Below, piece by piece: positions 60,076-64,000 of a stretch of 64,000 nt of DNA. The first letter of the stretch is position 1, and the number at the start of each line of letters is the position of its first letter. The stretch is from the NCBI GenBank assembly GCA_963678205.1, contig OY782760.1:2728001-2792000 (forward strand), in the 5' to 3' direction. The notes under the pieces were generated by a model. That model was not told the DNA's origin and made no database searches. It worked only from the letters and a program-made list of their open reading frames with translations. Made by a program: the position numbers and the translations under genes. Origin of the DNA: G963556115 sp963678205 (GTDB taxonomy: Bacteria > Planctomycetota > SZUA-567).

Positions 60076-60951
60076 ATGAAGAATACGAGAGAAGCACAAA
60101 AAGCTGGCAGCTGGTACCCAGCACGACCATCAGAACTTAATAGCTTAATTAAAACTTTTCTTGAATATTCATCGTCGGAAATTGATCTCAATGAAATCAG
60201 TAAGCGCCACTGCTTGGCGGCCATTGTCCCACACGCTGGGCTGGCTTTTAGTGGAGAATGTGCCACTAGAGCTTATTATGCATTATCCCATAAGCACCCC
60301 TCTGCAAAAACTCTTATTATTTTTGGTGCAGTACACTCTTACTGCCCAAGTAGTGCGGGAGTGTGGACAAATGGAGAATGGGAGACACCTTTAGGAAACT
60401 TGGAAATAGATTCAGAACTAGCCGAAAAAGTTGTAGCACTTGACTACGCAACGGAAGACTTCTCGTCACATATTCCAGATAATGCAATTGAACTACAGAC
60501 CCCACTCATAAAGTATTTTTTTCCTGATATAAAAATTCTTCCAATTTCTACCCCACCCAGCCAAAACAGCATCAGGTTAGGAAAGGATATAGCAATAATT
60601 ACTGAAAACTCAAAAAATGATTACATTGTTATAGGTAGTAGTGACCTTACACATTATGGATCAGCATACGACTTCAGCCCAGCAGGCACCGGAATTAATG
60701 GAGTAGAGTGGGCTAGAAATAATGACAAAAAGCTAATTAAGCTAATAGAAAATATTGAAGCCGAGAATATTATACCAGAAGCCGCTTCAAACCACTCAGC
60801 ATGCGGAAGTGGCGCAATAGCAGCTACTCTCGGTTTTGCTCAATATAGAGGCATTCGCTCTGGTCTAACATTAGAACATGTATTGAGCTATGATATAATG
60901 CCTTCAGACCCACCTGAACTCAGCGTAGGCTATGCAAGTATTGTTTTTTAA
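60076..60951 (+). CDS. MEMO-family protein (AmmeMemoRadiSam system protein B)
   Basis: Family signatures are REAQKAGSWYPARPSELNSL (their AGxFYP), AAIVPHAGLAFSGECATRAY, IIFGAVHSYCPSSAGVWTNG (their GPNH region), ELQTPLIKYFFPDIKILPI and VIGSSDLTHYGSAYDFSP. HSACGSGAIAATLGFA completes the set. The family is related to LigB-type dioxygenases; several His and the SSDLTHY segment line the site. The GPNH His is shifted to GAVHS. The chemistry of bacterial members is unsettled. They usually occur with AMMECR1 and a radical SAM protein, neither of which is here. I chose ATG 60076 after AAAGGATAAG, giving 291 aa. Confidence 0.88.
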   Translation: MKNTREAQKAGSWYPARPSELNSLIKTFLEYSSSEIDLNEISKRHCLAAIVPHAGLAFSGECATRAYYALSHKHPSAKTLIIFGAVHSYCPSSAGVWTNGEWETPLGNLEIDSELAEKVVALDYATEDFSSHIPDNAIELQTPLIKYFFPDIKILPISTPPSQNSIRLGKDIAIITENSKNDYIVIGSSDLTHYGSAYDFSPAGTGINGVEWARNNDKKLIKLIENIEAENIIPEAASNHSACGSGAIAATLGFAQYRGIRSGLTLEHVLSYDIMPSDPPELSVGYASIVF

Positions 60952-61105
60952 ACATTTTACTGTAAATAACATTATTCTGTTATCAAAAGATGTATATTAC
61001 TTGACAGAAGACAAAAACCAGCTATTATATTATACTGTTGATATTTTGTTGAAAAAATATTGTAAGTATTTACAGATAATTTTATATAAAATGTGATTAA
61101 ACCTT

Positions 61106-62374
61106 ATGTCTGAAAGCTCTCGTCTAACTAACATTTATTCAATAAAAGGAGCAATCTTTGATGCTCTTAGTCAGTTGAGCAGCGCAATGGTTGATAGTGC
61201 TGAATCAATAGAATTAGTACTTCCAAGTGTTTTAAAAAATATTTGTAATGTATTAGAATTTGAACGAGCAACATTATACACCTTGGACGAAGAGGGTTCA
61301 CACCTTGAAGCATTTGCTGATTCTGATCTGCCTGCAACTGATCTGCAACCACTCAAAATTGATGCTGACGAGCCAATAGAACTTATAGCAGAAGATATTT
61401 ATCTGTTACTCCCCGAGAGCCCTAGCAATAAAATTATTTGTGTGCCATTACTGCTAAATGAAATCCCTTATGGCGTAATCTGCTTTTATAATAATAACAA
61501 CACAACTTTATCACCTGAAATAAATCAAATTATCAATACAATTTCAGAACAATTAACACTTGCAATCTACTCATGTTTCTCAGAGTTTATTGATAGTGTT
61601 GGTAATGATTTTGAGCTACTTCCAGACCCCCCTGAATATGACCATGATGCTGAGCTGGTTTCAGAGAGCACTCCAAACATGGTAGATTTCGCAGCATCAC
61701 TTCAAATACTAAGGAGTGTTGAAGGTGGCGGTGACTTCCATGATTTTATGCACCTGCCAAATAATAAAATTGCGATAACAATTGGGAAAAGCTCAGGTAG
61801 AGGCGAAAAAGTAGAAAATATTCTTGGTTTTATTATTCCTCAAGTAAGAGAAGAGCTTAATAATGGTAAAGCTCTTTCTGAAGTCATCTCACTTTTAAAT
61901 GAAAAACTTATCGAAAAGAGCGAACGCGGCTTACTCGTATCAATTGCTCTTATGATACTCAATACCCGCACTAGAAAAGTCAGTATTTGCCGTGCAGGCA
62001 GTGTAAAAATGTTGCGTTTTAAAGATGCAAAATTGTCATTATTTGAAGATGGTCTTGGTCCTCATCTTGGTGCATTCAGTGGAGTAAAGATAAAGGAAAT
62101 AGAGCTCCAGTTCGCCCCTAATGACTCTTTTGCAGTAATGACTGATGGCATAAACAGAATTTCTGAAAATTCCAATTTCTCAATTGATCAACTTATTAAT
62201 AATTTATCAACAAGAATGACCGACAGCCCTGACGAGCAGATTGCTGATCAAATTGCAGACCTTCTAAGAGCGCGCCACACCAGTTATACACCCGAACTTG
62301 ATATTACAGTCCTCAGTCTTCAACGTTTACGTAAACCAAAGTCTATCAGTCAAAGATTATTCAAGAATAAATAA
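61106..62374 (+). CDS. GAF and PP2C (SpoIIE-type) phosphatase-like protein
   Basis: Residues about 30-165 look like a GAF domain (LPSVLKNICNVLEFERATLY, ICVPLLLNEIPYGVICFYNN). Residues about 195-410 are a SpoIIE/RsbU-type PP2C domain: EGGGDFHDF (207-214), IAITIGKSSGRGEK, SICRAGSVKMLRF, FAVMTDGINRISEN and ELDITVLSLQRL. The first metal motif is kept, but in GKSSGRG Lys228 stands where active members have Asp (DVSGHG), so metal binding and activity may be lost or changed. A TTGACA at 61001 may belong to its promoter. It overlaps plsY as TAATG. It could oppose or sense the kinase upstream; that link is inference. Confidence 0.85.
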   Translation: MSESSRLTNIYSIKGAIFDALSQLSSAMVDSAESIELVLPSVLKNICNVLEFERATLYTLDEEGSHLEAFADSDLPATDLQPLKIDADEPIELIAEDIYLLLPESPSNKIICVPLLLNEIPYGVICFYNNNNTTLSPEINQIINTISEQLTLAIYSCFSEFIDSVGNDFELLPDPPEYDHDAELVSESTPNMVDFAASLQILRSVEGGGDFHDFMHLPNNKIAITIGKSSGRGEKVENILGFIIPQVREELNNGKALSEVISLLNEKLIEKSERGLLVSIALMILNTRTRKVSICRAGSVKMLRFKDAKLSLFEDGLGPHLGAFSGVKIKEIELQFAPNDSFAVMTDGINRISENSNFSIDQLINNLSTRMTDSPDEQIADQIADLLRARHTSYTPELDITVLSLQRLRKPKSISQRLFKNK

Positions 62375-62970
62375 TGTACTACTGTTTGTCCCATAGCTCA
62401 CTGTTAGTTATTATTCTTTCAGTATTAATATCCTACAGTGTTGGCTGTTTAAACAGTGCATTTTATCTGACAAAAATACTAGCAAAAAAAGATATCAGAG
62501 AAGAATACAGTCACAATGCCGGAGCAACAAATACCGGCAGAATCCTTGGTAAATTTGGTTTTATCGCCGTACTCTTTATAGATATTTTCAGAGGATATGT
62601 TGGCATAATTGCTGGTGAAATAATACTTAGTACAGACCAATTCTCCGGGCTACTGCTTTTTAGTATAGTATTAGGACATATCTATCCAATCCAGTTAAAA
62701 TTCAAAGGCGGAAAAGGAATTTCTTGCCTGATTGGTGGATTACTCGCTATTTCCTGGCATTTAGTACTTCTTTTTATGCTTATATTTAGTGTAATTTTTA
62801 TTATCACCAGAAAAAAAATATCCTCCGTAATAACAACCCTTATTCTATTTACTATTGGCCTATACTTTTTTAATACTTCAACAATGATTATTGTCCCAAG
62901 TATCTTTACCACCGCTTTGATCATTTACACATATTACAGAATGAATAAAGAAGCACTGCAAAAGCATTAA
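62374..62970 (+). CDS. plsY: Glycerol-3-phosphate acyltransferase PlsY
   Basis: PlsY transfers acyl groups from acyl-phosphate to glycerol-3-phosphate, the first step of phospholipid synthesis. Motifs are SVGCLNSAFYLTKILAKKDI with REEYSHNAGATNTGRILGK (usual GSGNPGATN, here SHNAGATN), DIFRGYVG (usual D..KG) and GHIYPIQLKFKGGKGIS. About five membrane helices are visible, and the 198 aa are normal. The Ser-Gly of the first motif is replaced by Tyr-Ser-His, a slight divergence. It overlaps the phosphatase gene by one base. Confidence 0.9.
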   Translation: MYYCLSHSSLLVIILSVLISYSVGCLNSAFYLTKILAKKDIREEYSHNAGATNTGRILGKFGFIAVLFIDIFRGYVGIIAGEIILSTDQFSGLLLFSIVLGHIYPIQLKFKGGKGISCLIGGLLAISWHLVLLFMLIFSVIFIITRKKISSVITTLILFTIGLYFFNTSTMIIVPSIFTTALIIYTYYRMNKEALQKH

Positions 62971-62975
62971 AAAAC

Positions 62976-62996
62976 CTCTTGAGATAAACTCAAGAG
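62976..62996. terminator. Bidirectional terminator between plsY and rpmG
   Basis: An 8-bp stem CTCTTGAG/CTCAAGAG (62976-62983 with 62989-62996) with loop ATAAA is followed on the minus strand by six T and on the plus strand by an AT-rich run. It serves the converging plsY and rpmG. Confidence 0.85.
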
Positions 62997-63026
62997 ATTA
63001 TAAATTTTGTTAGCAAATAGTATTAC

Positions 63027-63191
63027 TTAAGCTTTCTTTGCCTTATGAAGCTGTACCTTACGAGTCTTAGGGCAGTACTTTTTAACTTCTAAACCCTTAT
63101 GCTCTTTCTTTAGACGTACAACATAATTTGCTTCACCACAATCCTTACAAATCAGCTGGTAAACTTCAACTTGATTTTTTTTCTTTGCCAT
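63027..63191 (-). CDS. rpmG: 50S ribosomal protein bL33
   Basis: The 54-codon gene starts at ATG 63191. The product reads AKKKNQVEVYQLICKDCGEA and then KGLEVKKYCPKTRKVQLHKA. CKDC and the later Cys of YCP are partly zinc-type (three Cys). bL33 lies near the E site. The gene is isolated from secE/nusG or rpmB. Its terminator is at 62976-62996. Confidence 0.93.
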   Translation of the reverse strand: MAKKKNQVEVYQLICKDCGEANYVVRLKKEHKGLEVKKYCPKTRKVQLHKAKKA

Positions 63192-63480
63192 CTCTGTATC
63201 TCCTTATATATAAAAATAATTTAAATTTAATAACATTGAAGAATCATTATAACCAAAAAGAGCTGGCAGTAAAGATTCAAGAGTAATATTTTATTGGAGT
63301 GTCCTCAAAGTTCAAGAGTAATTATAAAATAAAGTAAATATTTAAAATAAAAAATTTCGCAATAATATTCTGAAGCTATTTATCAAACCATTATATTCTA
63401 CCACATTATCCTCAATATAGCACACTAAAAATTGCTTCTACAGTATTTTTAACAATTTTATAATAATATCCTAAAGACAC

Positions 63481-63508
63481 TTGACTAATAATACTTAAGC
63501 CATATAAT
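63481..63508 (+). promoter_or_regulatory. Promoter of tRNA-Gln
   Basis: TTGACT (63481-63486) and a perfect TATAAT (63503-63508) are 16 bases apart. Transcription would begin near 63515, 38 bases before the tRNA. The rest of the gap from rpmG (63192) holds nothing I recognise. Confidence 0.7.
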
Positions 63509-63552
63509 ATCGTCCGTGCTTAAGAAAAGAGTACATTAAAAAACATACATAC

Positions 63553-63627
63553 TACCCCATGGTGTAATCGGTAACACAGCAGTTTTTGGTACTGCTATTT
63601 AAGGTTCAAGTCCTTATGGGGTAACCA
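63553..63627 (+). tRNA. tRNA-Gln, anticodon TTG
   Basis: A full cloverleaf can be drawn: acceptor TACCCCA/TGGGGTA (63553-63559 with 63617-63623), D stem GTGT/ACAC, anticodon stem GCAGT/ACTGC with loop TTTTGGT (anticodon TTG, reading CAA and CAG) and T stem TAAGG/CCTTA with loop TTCAAGT. The discriminator is A, and CCA is encoded at 63625-63627. It is a single-gene unit with its own promoter and terminator. Confidence 0.95.
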
Positions 63628-63635
63628 GATTGAAC

Positions 63636-63672
63636 AAGAGTCAGCATTTTCTTAGAAAGTGTTGACTCTTTT
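63636..63672 (+). terminator. Terminator of tRNA-Gln
   Basis: A long stem AAGAGTCAGCA with TGTTGACTCTT (63636-63646 with 63660-63670, one G-T pair) is followed by TTTTGC. It begins 9 bases after the tRNA CCA. Confidence 0.8.
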
Positions 63673-63675
63673 GCA

Positions 63676-63745
63676 TTTAGGGCGGTTCGAGCTTCTTTTG
63701 CTCGCAAAAAGGTAATTCCGTTGGGAAACCTGAGGTGTTGGAAAT
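63676..63745. repeat. GC-richer element after tRNA-Gln, possible repeat
   Basis: About 70 bases are clearly less AT-rich than the surroundings. They hold a hairpin CGAGC/GCTCG (63688-63692 with 63700-63704) and a near-palindrome GGTAATTCCG-TTGGGAAACC (63711-63730). The frame on the minus strand is probably not coding. It could be a dispersed repeat or the remnant of an attachment region; this rests on composition only. Confidence 0.25.
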
Positions 63746-63905
63746 CAATAATTAACATTCCACTATTATTCCCTAACAAAAACACACAAATCACTTAAAA
63801 AGTTATTATATAATATATGATGCAATTTATATTGAATAATTATATATATTCATGTATGATAAATATTATATTTCTGCCACAAATTACTATCAAGAAAGGT
63901 ATATT

Positions 63906-64000
63906 ATGGATAAAAAAGTATATGAAACTATTTTAACCCAAATTGATACCATGAGAAAGAACTTTGAAGCTTGTAATCCAATACCAACTACAGTCACAAC
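63906..64000 (+). CDS. Start of an unidentified gene, cut by the window edge
   Basis: ATG 63906 follows the ribosome site AAAGG. The 31 visible codons read MDKKVYETILTQIDTMRKNF and then EACNPIPTTVT. The N-terminus looks helical and polar, with no signal peptide. Too little is visible to name a family. Confidence 0.55.
   Translation, partial: MDKKVYETILTQIDTMRKNFEACNPIPTTVT

Noticed and set aside
63606..63794. A 62-codon minus-strand frame over tRNA-Gln
   Set aside because: It overlaps the 3' end of the tRNA and its terminator and has no ribosome site; better explained as non-coding.
1..64000. CRISPR arrays, rRNA genes, prophage or secretion clusters
   Set aside because: No regular spaced repeats, no rRNA sequence and no phage structural genes were seen on reading the window.

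Overview
The window is AT-rich bacterial chromosome with long minus-strand housekeeping operons. Gene order points to the PVC superphylum. The run rpmE, prfA, prmC, ffh, rpsP and the split cell-wall cluster (rsmH-ftsL-ftsI-murE, then murF-mraY-ftsW-murG-murC-ddl-ftsQ) match the order I recall from Chlamydia. The ribosomal operon lacks rpmD and adk, and a CT398-type zinc-ribbon protein is present. The DNPR motif of MurE indicates meso-diaminopimelate peptidoglycan. A Lentisphaerota-like or related lineage is possible, but I cannot fix the taxon. Several decayed genes, IS3 remnants and an almost empty 2-kb stretch suggest some genome erosion.

Layout. 1-839: 5' part of a LolC/E-like permease gene. 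1317-2385: an orphan gene and a decayed small ORF. 2551-9729: rpsP, ffh, prmC, prfA, rpmE and a divergent EF-G paralogue, with terminators and promoters. 10060-13843: a decaying island in which rfbF, rfbG and a half rfbH (CDP-dideoxyhexose genes of surface polysaccharide) lie between two IS3-family remnants. 13938-16656: a metal-handling group with mntH, a UspA protein, an ArsR repressor and a metallothionein-like peptide; the last two share an upstream DNA box. 17069-19062: almost gene-free, with transposase debris.

19063-32674: a continuous ribosomal protein, secY, map, infA and rpoA operon that begins at rplD. rplC and rpsJ are absent upstream, and the leader contains an intrinsic terminator that looks like an attenuator. 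33141-39728: zinc-ribbon protein, rpoD, dnaG and gapA. 39790-54447: mgtE and the division and cell-wall cluster, without murD, murB, ftsA, ftsZ or mraZ. 54637-58378: an isolated FliF/SctJ-like protein, a lipoprotein-RDD-Maf fusion and a MoeB/ThiF enzyme.

58520-62970 (plus strand): a free-standing lipoyl domain, a Ser/Thr kinase, a small membrane protein, a MEMO-family protein, a GAF-PP2C phosphatase-like protein with a changed metal site, and PlsY. The end holds rpmG, tRNA-Gln(TTG) and the start of an unidentified gene.

The least ordinary items are the lipoprotein-RDD-Maf fusion, the orphan FliF-like protein, the ArsR/metallothionein pair with its shared box, the L4-first operon with an attenuator-like leader, and the kinase/phosphatase/lipoyl cluster. 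All functional statements come from reading the sequence; no database search was run.
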